Position numbers and translations under genes: made by a program. 64,000 nucleotides of DNA from Tepidaquicella sp964564635 (lineage in GTDB: Bacteria > Bacteroidota > Ignavibacteria > Tepidaquicellales > Tepidaquicellaceae). This document shows, one piece after another, positions 1 to 8,572 of the stretch (position 1 is its first letter; each line of letters begins with the position of its first letter). Location of the stretch: NCBI GenBank assembly GCA_964564635.1, contig CAZMAR010000001.1, forward strand, positions 434,001 through 498,000. Direction: 5' to 3'. Under the pieces are notes generated by a model. The model was not told where the DNA came from, ran no database searches, and was given only the letters and a program-made list of their open reading frames with translations.

Positions 1-1113
1 ATTGAAATATGGATAAATCCATTAGCAAATCCTGATGGCACTTATTACGGCGGAAATCATACGGTGAATGGAGCAATAAGATATAATGCAAATAATAAGG
101 ATTTAAATAGGAATTATCCCGGACCTATATACATCAACCCGCCAGTAACACCAATTCAACCTGAAACATATATTATGATGAATTTAGCAACAGCAAACAG
201 ATTTGTAATGTCTGCAAATTTTCATGGAGGAGCAGAAGTAGTAAACTACCCATGGGATTGCAAATATGCACTAACAGCAGATGATAACTGGTGGATTTAT
301 GTTTCAAGACAATATGCCGATACTGCTCATAAATATTCAAACTATAATGGTTATCTTACTGATTTAAATAATGGAATAACAAACGGCGCAGCCTGGTATA
401 TAATTCATGGAGGCAGGCAGGATTATTTCAATTATTATCAGCGATGTAGAGAATGCACCATAGAAATATCAAATACTAAAATATTACCACCTGCCCAGTT
501 ACCAACTTACTGGACTTATAACTTTAAATCATTCTTAAACTACATTGAAAAATGTCTGTATGGTTTAAAAGGATTAGTTAAAGACTCAATAACAGGCTTA
601 CCAATAAAAGCACTAGTAACTACGGTTGGACATGATATAGACAACTCAGAAATTTATTCAGATTCTGTAACAGGGCATTATGTAAGAATGATTTACACAG
701 GTACTTATACATTCCAGTTTTCAGCACCAAATTACATTACAAAAATTTTCCCGAATGTTTATGTAAAGAATGATTCAACTACAATTCTGAATGTTCTTCT
801 TTCCCCCACATCAACAGGAATTACGAAAGAAGAAAATCTTCCGGACGGTTTTGTACTTTATCAAAACTATCCAAATCCTTTCAATCCAACTACGATAATT
901 AAATATCAACTTAATAAAGACTCATATGTTAATCTTGATATATTTGATATAACAGGCAAATTAATTCAAAGATTAGTAAGTTATAAACAAAACAAGGGAC
1001 AATATGAAGTTCAACTTAATGCAAATGATTTAAGATTATCTACGGGTATTTATTTCTATCGGTTAACCACGGAAAACTACACTGAAACAAAAAGAATGAT
1101 ACTTACTAAATAG
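1..1113 (+). CDS. M14-family zinc carboxypeptidase with T9SS sorting domain (5' part missing)
   Basis: The reading frame is open from the first base of the window, so this is the C-terminal part of a larger gene; a GTG at 64 is not needed as a start. The fragment begins with INPLANPDG and DLNRNYP, the substrate-pocket region of M14 carboxypeptidases. ANFHGG then carries the third zinc-ligand histidine and CTIEIS the catalytic glutamate; the upstream HxxE zinc motif lies outside the window. After the catalytic domain comes a CarboxypepD_reg-like beta sandwich (GLVKDSITGLPIKA onwards). The end is a T9SS type A sorting domain that opens with YQNYPNPFNPTT and finishes TKRMILTK. By family knowledge it is exported by the type IX system and trims peptides outside the cell. 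The substrate is unknown. Confidence 0.85.
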   Translation: MEIWINPLANPDGTYYGGNHTVNGAIRYNANNKDLNRNYPGPIYINPPVTPIQPETYIMMNLATANRFVMSANFHGGAEVVNYPWDCKYALTADDNWWIYVSRQYADTAHKYSNYNGYLTDLNNGITNGAAWYIIHGGRQDYFNYYQRCRECTIEISNTKILPPAQLPTYWTYNFKSFLNYIEKCLYGLKGLVKDSITGLPIKALVTTVGHDIDNSEIYSDSVTGHYVRMIYTGTYTFQFSAPNYITKIFPNVYVKNDSTTILNVLLSPTSTGITKEENLPDGFVLYQNYPNPFNPTTIIKYQLNKDSYVNLDIFDITGKLIQRLVSYKQNKGQYEVQLNANDLRLSTGIYFYRLTTENYTETKRMILTK

Positions 1114-1185
1114 AATTGTTAATGATTTTAGAGAGTAGCATTTTACACTTCTTCATTAAAATAAATAAATTTAATAATTCCTGAT

Positions 1186-2733
1186 TTGGGATTAAGTACA
1201 CGAAAACAAATTGTTATACTAATTACTTTATGCATTATTTCTTATATCTTTTATCAGGTTATTCGTACATATATCTATAATGTATCATTTGGACTGCCAT
1301 TAGATGATACTTACATCCTCTTACATTATGCAAATAATTTTTCGAAAGGATTTATTTTCCAATATAACATAGGGGAATATACTCCCGGTACGACTTCTGC
1401 TATATATGTTATTATACTCGGTTTACTATTTCTATTGTTTGAAAACCAGTTAATTATTTCAGTAATAGTATCATCAATATTTCATATAGTTTCAGTAATA
1501 GCAACTCTTTTTCTCTCTAAATTATACTTTGAGGAACTGAGCAAAAAGTATCTTTATATCTCTAATAATAAATACCTTGAATTAATCCCCTCCTTAATTG
1601 TTATACTGATTGGCAGATATAACTGGATTTCTCAAAGCGGAATGGAAACCACGCTGTTTGTTTCTTTAATATTAATTGGCATATATTTCCACTCGAAAGA
1701 AATAATAAATAATCAGCAGAAACTAACATCGGGAATTATATTTGCACTTGCCTCACTCACAAGACCTGAAGGATATCTAATTAGTGGGTTATACTTTTTA
1801 GATAAACTTTTTTATCTACTTAAATTAAAGAATAAAAACAAATTCAGATTTTACATTTTAGAAATTTTCATATTCTCACTCATTATTCTTCCATATCCAA
1901 TATTTTCTTTTATAACAACAGGCTCAATTTTCCCAACTACCTACAAAGCAATAAATGTAAGACATGCTGAATATCAAAATTTAAGATTTCTGTACAAATT
2001 TTTGACTTCTCTTTTCAGCGATATCCCAATCTTAGCTTTAATATTTCTGGTAAATATATTTTTATTCATTAGAAATATAAAAAAATATTTTAACGAGTTA
2101 TCATTTTTAAGGTTATTAAATTTCTTGACTTTATTATTACCCTTAGCTTTTGCCATTCATTTTCCAGTCTGGAATAATGGTAGGTATATGATACCATTCA
2201 TTGTATTAGTTGCAATAAACTCTTTTTATTCTTTTATTATTTATATTTCAAAACTTGAAAGCAAAAAATTCTTCAATAAACTTGTTCTCGCATTATCAAT
2301 TGTAATTTTAATATCACCAATCCCCTACTACATAGTTTTTTCAAAACATTTATCAAAAAACATAGACAACATAAATAATATGCAATGCAAAGCAGGAATA
2401 TGGGTAAGAGATAACATAAAAGCAGAAATACCCATTGCTACTAATGATATTGGTGCTATAGTATATTATTCAAACCATAAAATTTTAGACCTTGAAGGTT
2501 TAGTATCACCGGAAGTATTAAGATTTCGGAATTATACTATTGAACAAAGGAATGATTCTTTGTTTGATTATTGTCTTAGCAGGAATGTAAAATATATGTT
2601 AATTTTTGATAACTGGTATCCTGGAATGACTGATAAATATTCAAATAGGGTTGAATTAGTAAATATATTTCCTGTTAGAGAAAACACAATTTGCGTCGAT
2701 GATACTCTTAAAGTATACAAAATAATTTATTAA
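1186..2733 (+). CDS. GT-C type multipass membrane glycosyltransferase-like protein, copy 1
   Basis: 515 aa with about ten hydrophobic segments. The first loop carries LPLDDTYILLHYANNFSKG followed by GEYTPGTTS. This acidic DD loop plus GTTS layout is typical of bacterial membrane proteins related to dolichyl-phosphate-mannose mannosyltransferases, which use lipid-linked sugars. The C-terminal about 115 residues are a soluble domain. The predicted start is TTG (1186); copy 2 has ATG at the equivalent place. It is followed after 4 bp by the truncated kinase fragment and then by copy 2, to which the ends of the gene are almost identical while residues about 215-345 differ. The donor and acceptor are unknown. 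Confidence 0.7.
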   Translation: MGLSTRKQIVILITLCIISYIFYQVIRTYIYNVSFGLPLDDTYILLHYANNFSKGFIFQYNIGEYTPGTTSAIYVIILGLLFLLFENQLIISVIVSSIFHIVSVIATLFLSKLYFEELSKKYLYISNNKYLELIPSLIVILIGRYNWISQSGMETTLFVSLILIGIYFHSKEIINNQQKLTSGIIFALASLTRPEGYLISGLYFLDKLFYLLKLKNKNKFRFYILEIFIFSLIILPYPIFSFITTGSIFPTTYKAINVRHAEYQNLRFLYKFLTSLFSDIPILALIFLVNIFLFIRNIKKYFNELSFLRLLNFLTLLLPLAFAIHFPVWNNGRYMIPFIVLVAINSFYSFIIYISKLESKKFFNKLVLALSIVILISPIPYYIVFSKHLSKNIDNINNMQCKAGIWVRDNIKAEIPIATNDIGAIVYYSNHKILDLEGLVSPEVLRFRNYTIEQRNDSLFDYCLSRNVKYMLIFDNWYPGMTDKYSNRVELVNIFPVRENTICVDDTLKVYKIIY

Positions 2734-2737
2734 TTTT

Positions 2738-2872
2738 ATGAAAAAATTTACAATTGTAATTATATTATTATTGATTATTTCCTTTTGTACATCCTCAGCA
2801 CAAATAAAAAATCCAGCTGATAGCCTATTGGAAAGATTACAACTTTCACTATATATTGCAAAATGGAATTAA
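2738..2872 (+). pseudogene. Truncated 5' remnant of the TPR histidine kinase gene
   Basis: This 44-codon frame begins MKKFTIVIILLLIIS and reads like the first 44 residues of the kinase at 4418, including the signal peptide and the motif NPADSLLERLQ. It then runs into the start of glycosyltransferase copy 2 and stops at 2870-2872. It overlaps the copy 2 start by 10 bp and could couple its translation. Several substitutions against the intact kinase, for example FCTSS for LGTST, show that it is not a very recent copy. Confidence 0.85.
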
Positions 2873-4413
2873 GTACACGAAAACAAATTGTTATACTAAT
2901 TACTTTATGCATTATTTCTTATATCTTTTATCAGGTTATTCGTACATATATCTATAATGTATCATTTGGACTGCCATTAGATGATACTTACATCCTCTTA
3001 CATTATGCAAATAATTTTTCGAAAGGATTTATTTTCCAATATAACATAGGGGAATATACTCCCGGTACGACTTCTGCTATATATGTTATTATACTCGGTT
3101 TACTATTTCTATTGTTTGAAAACCAGTTAATTATTTCAGTAATAGTATCATCAATATTTCATATAGTTTCAGTAATAGCAACTCTTTTTCTCTCTAAATT
3201 ATACTTTGAGGAACTGAGCAAAAAGTATCTTTATATCTCTAATAATAAATACCTTGAATTAATCCCCTCCTTAATTGTTATACTGATTGGCAGATATAAC
3301 TGGATTTCTCAAAGCGGAATGGAAACCACGCTGTTTGTTTCTTTAATATTAATTGGCATATATTTCCACTCGAAAGAAATAATAAATAATCAGCAGAAAC
3401 TAACATCGGGAATTATATTTGCACTTGCCTCACTCACAAGACCTGAAGGATATTTAATTAGTGGGTTATACTTTTTAGATAAACTTTTTTATCTACTTAA
3501 ATTAAAAAATAAAAACAAATACCACAATTATATTTTAGAAATTATTATATTTATTCTTATTATTCTTCCATATCCAATATTTTCTTTTATAACAACAGGC
3601 TCAATTTTTCCAACTTCTTATAAAGCAATAAATATCAAACATTCTGAAAATCAAAACATAAGGTTTCTTATTATATTTTTAACTTATCTTTTTAGAGATA
3701 TTCCAGTTTTAGCATTTATATTTCTGGCAAACATATTTTTATTTATTAGAAATATAAAAAAATATTTTAACGGGTTATCATTTTTAAGGTTATTAAATTT
3801 TTTGACTTTATTATTACCCTTAGCATTTGTTATACATTTTCCAATCTGGAGAAATCACGGCAGGTATATGATACCATTTATTGTATTAATTGCAATAAAC
3901 TCTTTTTATTCTTTTATTATTTATATTTCAAAACTTGAAAACAAAAAATTCTTCAATAAACTTGTTCTCGCATTATCAATTGTAATTTTAATATCACCAA
4001 TCCCCTACTACATAGTTTTTTCAAAACATTTATCAAAAAACATAGACAACATAAATAATATGCAATGCAAAGCAGGAATATGGGTAAGAGATAACATAAA
4101 AGCAGAAATACCCATTGCTACTAATGATATTGGTGCTATAGTATATTATTCAAACCATAAAATTTTAGACCTTGAAGGTTTAGTATCACCGGAAGTATTA
4201 AGATTTCGGAATTATACTATTGAACAAAGGAATGATTCTTTGTTTGATTATTGTCTTAGCAGGAATGTAAAATATATGTTAATTTTTGATAACTGGTATC
4301 CTGGAATGACTGATAAATATTCAAATAGGGTTGAATTAGTAAATATATTTCCTGTTAGAGAAAACACAATTTGCGTCGATGATACTCTTAAAGTATACAA
4401 AATAATTTATTAA
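2863..4413 (+). CDS. GT-C type multipass membrane glycosyltransferase-like protein, copy 2
   Basis: 516 aa, paralogue of the gene at 1186 with the same DDTYILLHYA loop and GTTS motif, and with an ATG start. It differs from copy 1 mainly between residues about 215 and 345 (for example YHNYILEII in place of FRFYILEIF, and one inserted residue at WRNHGR). The C-terminal 150 residues are almost unchanged. It lies 4 bp upstream of the kinase gene, so the two are probably co-transcribed. This is likely the ancestral position, because the following kinase is intact here. The function is inferred only from the family. Confidence 0.7.
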   Translation: MELSTRKQIVILITLCIISYIFYQVIRTYIYNVSFGLPLDDTYILLHYANNFSKGFIFQYNIGEYTPGTTSAIYVIILGLLFLLFENQLIISVIVSSIFHIVSVIATLFLSKLYFEELSKKYLYISNNKYLELIPSLIVILIGRYNWISQSGMETTLFVSLILIGIYFHSKEIINNQQKLTSGIIFALASLTRPEGYLISGLYFLDKLFYLLKLKNKNKYHNYILEIIIFILIILPYPIFSFITTGSIFPTSYKAINIKHSENQNIRFLIIFLTYLFRDIPVLAFIFLANIFLFIRNIKKYFNGLSFLRLLNFLTLLLPLAFVIHFPIWRNHGRYMIPFIVLIAINSFYSFIIYISKLENKKFFNKLVLALSIVILISPIPYYIVFSKHLSKNIDNINNMQCKAGIWVRDNIKAEIPIATNDIGAIVYYSNHKILDLEGLVSPEVLRFRNYTIEQRNDSLFDYCLSRNVKYMLIFDNWYPGMTDKYSNRVELVNIFPVRENTICVDDTLKVYKIIY

Positions 4414-4417
4414 TTTT

Positions 4418-6631
4418 ATGAAAAAATTTACAATTGTAATTATATTATTATTGATTATTTCCTTGGGCACCTCAACAGCTCAGATAAAAAACCCCGCTGA
4501 CAGTCTACTGGAAAGGTTACAATTTTCATCAGACACAGCGAAAATTGATATCCTTGTGAATTTGTCTTTAATACATCTGAGCATTTCTATTGATCAGGCA
4601 AAAGTATTTTTCGAACAAGCAAAAGACTTGAATGAAAAATTGAGGTATGTACCGGGTCTGATAATGATAAACAATTGTAATGCATATATAGAATTACTTA
4701 CGGGTGATTATAGCAAAGCAATGGATTTGCTTACAGAATCTGAAGAGATAGCAACAAAGGAAAACCTTTTAAAAGAACTTGCTTTCACATACACATCAAG
4801 AGGAGAAATAGCCTTTTTCCAATATGACTATTTGCTTGCAATGAAGTCATATTTAACAGCAGACAGCCTGTATAAAAAAATAGATGCTCCTCTTTATGAA
4901 ATAAAAAATTATATACTGCTGGGAAATTTATTTAATAAAATAAAAGAATTTGATAATGCTTTAGAATATTTGAACAAAGCTTTAAGATTATCAGAACAAA
5001 AATCTTTACTCAATGAAAAAGCAACTGTAATGAATCACATCGGTTATATGTATTTCAAAAAAGGAGATATAGACAAGGCAGAAGAATATTTATTTTCATC
5101 AGCAGAATTAAGCAATCAAACACAAAATTATGTGAACTTAGCGGAGACCTATACTTATTTAGGCAACTATTACTTTGATTTATTAAAAGATTTTAACACA
5201 GCAATAAATTATTACCAAAAAGCACTTGAAATATACGACAAAATTAACTTCAGATCTCCAGCATCAACTATTTATACAAAACTTTCTCATATCTATATGT
5301 TGCAAAAGGATTATGATTCAGATATTAAGTACAACGAAGAAGCATTAAGATTAAGAATAGAATTAGGAAATCCTGTACTGGTAGCAAGTTCATTATTAAA
5401 TTTAGGTAACGCATATAAAAATAAGAATGACTATGCAAAATCAAGGGAGTACTTATCAGCAGGTCTTGACACTTCACTCAGACATAGAAAAATAGATATG
5501 ATAACAACAGGATATCAAAAATTATACGAGCTCGCAATGTTAGAAAACAGAGATAAAGATGCATTAGAATATTATAAATTGTACGATATGTATAAAGACA
5601 GTATAAGGGCTCAGGAGACTATAAATCTTGTTTCACAATATCAAATTAAATATGATATAGAAAGAAAAAACAGTGAACTAAAATCGATCGAACTCAAATC
5701 ACAAAGGGATAAACAAATTTTATATATAGTTATTATAATTATTTCCCTGCTATCGGGAATAATAATATTTATTGGTTATATTCAGAACAAGAAAATAAAT
5801 AAAGAATTAAAAAGAATAAATTTATCCCTTGATAATATAATTAAAGAAAGGACTCTGGAATTAGAACAGGAAATAGCAGAGCGAAAGAAAACAGAGGAAA
5901 AACTAAAAATTGCACTTCAGAAGGAAAAGTATTTAAATGAAATGAAAAGCCATTTTATTTCAATTGTTTCACATGAATTCAGAACTCCACTTGCAGGAAT
6001 AGATTCAAGTCTGGAATTGATAAAACTCTCTTTACAGGATAATAATCTATACGAACAGAATAAGAAGTTCATATTAAGGATAAAAAATGAAATACAAAAG
6101 TTGCTTGGAATGATAGTAGATGTATTGATTTTAGGAAAATATGAAACAGGGAAATTTGAATTCACACCAAAGAAAACAGATATGAAAACCCTGCTTGAAA
6201 GAATAATAGATGAGTTTGAAAAAAGTAAACCTGATAGGAGATTGTATTTTACATTCAAATGTACAGGTACTCCTAAATTTGCAATAATAGATGAAAATAT
6301 ATTTTATCACATAATTAACAACTTACTTTCAAACGCTGAGAAATATACATTAACAGAAAACAATCCGGTGGTCGAATTAAACTTTTTTGATGACCATTAT
6401 GAAATTATTGTGCGTGATAAAGGAATTGGAATACCTGATGAAGAACAGAAATTTATTTTTAATTCATTTTTCCGTGCATCAAATACCACAGGTATTAATG
6501 GTACCGGACTTGGTTTGATAATAGTAAAACAGTTTGTCGAATTACATAATGGTAAAATAGAATTTGAAAGTAAACTGAATAAAGGAACTACTTTTAGAAT
6601 TCATCTCCCCTATGAAATAAACGAAAAATAA
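4418..6631 (+). CDS. TPR-containing membrane sensor histidine kinase
   Basis: 737 aa. There is a signal peptide (1-22), then about eight TPR units over residues 40-400 forming a periplasmic sensor region. One transmembrane segment follows (about 434-454), then a charged coiled coil. The HisKA domain carries the phospho-acceptor H519 in SHEFRTP. The HATPase domain has the N box NLLSNAEKYT, the G1 box DKGIGIP and the G2 box GTGLGL. All catalytic boxes are present, so it should autophosphorylate. No response regulator is nearby, so it is an orphan kinase. It converges with glmS, with only 8 bp between the stops. A truncated copy of its 5' end lies at 2738. Confidence 0.9.
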   Translation: MKKFTIVIILLLIISLGTSTAQIKNPADSLLERLQFSSDTAKIDILVNLSLIHLSISIDQAKVFFEQAKDLNEKLRYVPGLIMINNCNAYIELLTGDYSKAMDLLTESEEIATKENLLKELAFTYTSRGEIAFFQYDYLLAMKSYLTADSLYKKIDAPLYEIKNYILLGNLFNKIKEFDNALEYLNKALRLSEQKSLLNEKATVMNHIGYMYFKKGDIDKAEEYLFSSAELSNQTQNYVNLAETYTYLGNYYFDLLKDFNTAINYYQKALEIYDKINFRSPASTIYTKLSHIYMLQKDYDSDIKYNEEALRLRIELGNPVLVASSLLNLGNAYKNKNDYAKSREYLSAGLDTSLRHRKIDMITTGYQKLYELAMLENRDKDALEYYKLYDMYKDSIRAQETINLVSQYQIKYDIERKNSELKSIELKSQRDKQILYIVIIIISLLSGIIIFIGYIQNKKINKELKRINLSLDNIIKERTLELEQEIAERKKTEEKLKIALQKEKYLNEMKSHFISIVSHEFRTPLAGIDSSLELIKLSLQDNNLYEQNKKFILRIKNEIQKLLGMIVDVLILGKYETGKFEFTPKKTDMKTLLERIIDEFEKSKPDRRLYFTFKCTGTPKFAIIDENIFYHIINNLLSNAEKYTLTENNPVVELNFFDDHYEIIVRDKGIGIPDEEQKFIFNSFFRASNTTGINGTGLGLIIVKQFVELHNGKIEFESKLNKGTTFRIHLPYEINEK

Positions 6632-6639
6632 AATTTATA

Positions 6640-8478
6640 TCACTCCACAGTAACACTTTTTGCTAAATTCCTTGGCTTATCAACATCATTCCCACGCATA
6701 ACAGCAATATAATAAGATAAAAATTGTAATGGGATAATATTTATAATAGGCGCAAATAAACCTAAAGTGCGTGGCACTCTTAAAATGTAATCTGCGTAGT
6801 TTTTTATATTTTCATCGTCTTCACTTGCTAAAGCGATAATTCTACCTTTTCTTGATTTTACCTCCTCTATATTGGAAATTATTTTATCATAAGTTCTATC
6901 TTTTGGAGCGATGAAAACAACTGGCATATTCTCATCAATAAGAGCTATTGGACCGTGTTTCATTTCAGCTGCGGGATAACCTTCTGCGTGAATATAAGAA
7001 ATCTCTTTTAATTTTAACGCACCTTCAAGTGCTACTGGAAAATTTACACCTCTACCAAGGTAGTAAAAGTTTTTTGAATCTTTAAAACTTTCGGCTACAA
7101 GTTTATATTCATCTTTCCTCTCAACCATTCTTTTTATTTTTTCTGGTATTTGTTTTAACTCCTGTGCCATTTCCCTTAAAGTAGCGCTGAACAAAGTACT
7201 TTTTTCCCTTGCTAACATCATCGTTATTAAAGCAAGTGACATAAGTTGAGAAGTAAATGCTTTCGTGGAAGCAACACCAATTTCTGGTCCTGCGTGTATG
7301 TAAGTACCAGCATCTACCTCTCTTGCTATTGTACTACCAATAACATTTACAATGCCTATAGTAGTTGCTCCGAATTTTTTTGCTTCCCTCAGCGCAGCAA
7401 GAGTATCTGCAGTTTCACCACTTTGACTAATGGCAATAATTACATCATCTCTATTAATAATTGGTCTCCTGTATCTAAATTCAGAAGCATACTCAACTTC
7501 AACAGGAATCCGACAATATTGTTCAATAAGATACTCACCAATTAAGCCAGCATGCCATGCAGTTCCACATGCAGTAATTATAAACCTTTTTGCATTTAAC
7601 ATTTGTGGTAACACTTTTTCCAATCCACCAAGCTTTGCAACTCCAGTATCAAAATTTATTCTACCCCTAAATGTATTTTGAATTGATTCGGGTTGCTCAC
7701 AAATTTCTTTTAGCATAAAATGGTCGTAACCCCCTTTTTCAATTTGCTCAAGCTGTAAATCAAGCACTTCAATATCCCTCAGAATTTCCACATCTTCAAT
7801 AGTTCTTAATATATGACTATTTTTAGTAACTATAGCCATTTCACCATCATTTAAATAAATAACATTTCTTGTATAACTCAAAACAGCCGAAGCATCAGAA
7901 GCAATTATGAACTCTTCTTCACCAACACCAAGTAATAATGGGCTCCCCTTTCTTGCAGCGATAATTTTGTCTTTCTCATTATTACATAAACAAGCTATCC
8001 CATAAGTACCTTCCACACCAGCAAGAGAAAGTTGAACTGCCTTAACAAAATCTTTTGTATTTTTATAGTTGTAATTTATTAAATTAGCAAGAATCTCTGT
8101 GTCTGTTTCGGTCTTAAATTTATACCCTTCGCTTTCTAATTTTTGTTTAATTGATTTATAATTCTCAATAATGCCATTATGAACAAGAATAATAGTTTCC
8201 TCCATACAAAAATGCGGATGCGCATTAACATCAGTAGGTTCACCGTGTGTAGCCCATCTTGTATGCCCAATACCAATGTTCCCAATATACTTATTATAAT
8301 CAATAGATTCTTCAAGGTCAGCTACTCTACCTGCCTTTTTAACAGTAATATATACATCATTATCATTTAAAATAGTAAACCCAGCAGAATCATACCCACG
8401 ATACTCAAGCCTTTTTAAACCATCAATAATAACAGGTAAAGCATTCCTCTTTCCAATATAACCGACAATACCACACAT
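6640..8478 (-). CDS. glmS: Glutamine--fructose-6-phosphate aminotransferase (isomerizing)
   Basis: 612 aa, the usual length. It starts MCGIVGYIG, with the N-terminal nucleophile Cys exposed after Met removal. The glutaminase domain includes GHTRWATHG and HNGIIEN. Two SIS sugar-isomerase domains follow, with the motifs SQSGETADT and EGALKLKEISYIHAEG. The C-terminus PRNLAKSVTVE is the conserved family tail. The enzyme makes glucosamine-6-phosphate from fructose-6-phosphate and glutamine, the first step towards peptidoglycan amino sugars. An AAGGAG ribosome site precedes the start. I see no glmS ribozyme in the 94 bp between the start and the CRISPR array. Confidence 0.97.
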   Translation of the reverse strand: MCGIVGYIGKRNALPVIIDGLKRLEYRGYDSAGFTILNDNDVYITVKKAGRVADLEESIDYNKYIGNIGIGHTRWATHGEPTDVNAHPHFCMEETIILVHNGIIENYKSIKQKLESEGYKFKTETDTEILANLINYNYKNTKDFVKAVQLSLAGVEGTYGIACLCNNEKDKIIAARKGSPLLLGVGEEEFIIASDASAVLSYTRNVIYLNDGEMAIVTKNSHILRTIEDVEILRDIEVLDLQLEQIEKGGYDHFMLKEICEQPESIQNTFRGRINFDTGVAKLGGLEKVLPQMLNAKRFIITACGTAWHAGLIGEYLIEQYCRIPVEVEYASEFRYRRPIINRDDVIIAISQSGETADTLAALREAKKFGATTIGIVNVIGSTIAREVDAGTYIHAGPEIGVASTKAFTSQLMSLALITMMLAREKSTLFSATLREMAQELKQIPEKIKRMVERKDEYKLVAESFKDSKNFYYLGRGVNFPVALEGALKLKEISYIHAEGYPAAEMKHGPIALIDENMPVVFIAPKDRTYDKIISNIEEVKSRKGRIIALASEDDENIKNYADYILRVPRTLGLFAPIINIIPLQFLSYYIAVMRGNDVDKPRNLAKSVTVE

Positions 8479-8486
8479 AGAAAAAA

Positions 8487-8503
8487 CTCCTTAATTTATT
8501 ATA
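8487..8503 (-). promoter_or_regulatory. glmS ribosome binding site and possible -10 box
   Basis: On the minus strand AAGGAG (8492-8487) sits 8 nt before the glmS ATG and TATAAT (8503-8498) lies just upstream. No convincing -35 box is visible in this very AT-rich stretch. The ribosome site is solid; the promoter is tentative. Without it glmS would depend on readthrough from the CRISPR array, which is transcribed in the same direction. Confidence 0.4.
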
Positions 8504-8572
8504 GCAATAAAATAATCATTAATAATAAAAAATTAAACAAAATTATTAAATACACATTTAAATTTTTCATCA

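Larger units (their letters stand above)
1187..4528 (+). repeat. Tandem duplication, about 1.68-kb unit, two copies
   Basis: Unit 1 (about 1187-2850) and unit 2 (about 2864-4528) align with an offset of 1677 bp at the 5' end and 1680 bp at the 3' end, because copy 2 has one extra codon near 3850. Each unit contains the whole glycosyltransferase-like gene plus the first about 110 bp of the kinase gene. Nearly all differences lie in the middle (about 1827-2262 of unit 1) and in the kinase-derived tail; the flanks are almost identical. Confidence 0.9.

Noticed and set aside
5917..6258. Antisense frame in the histidine kinase gene, and similar shadows inside nuo, cas and glmS genes
   Set aside because: These oppose well-supported genes and have no homology or start signals of their own.
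8479..8572. Possible glmS ribozyme upstream of glmS
   Set aside because: The 94-bp AT-rich spacer is too short and lacks the ribozyme core; only a ribosome site and a possible -10 box are seen.
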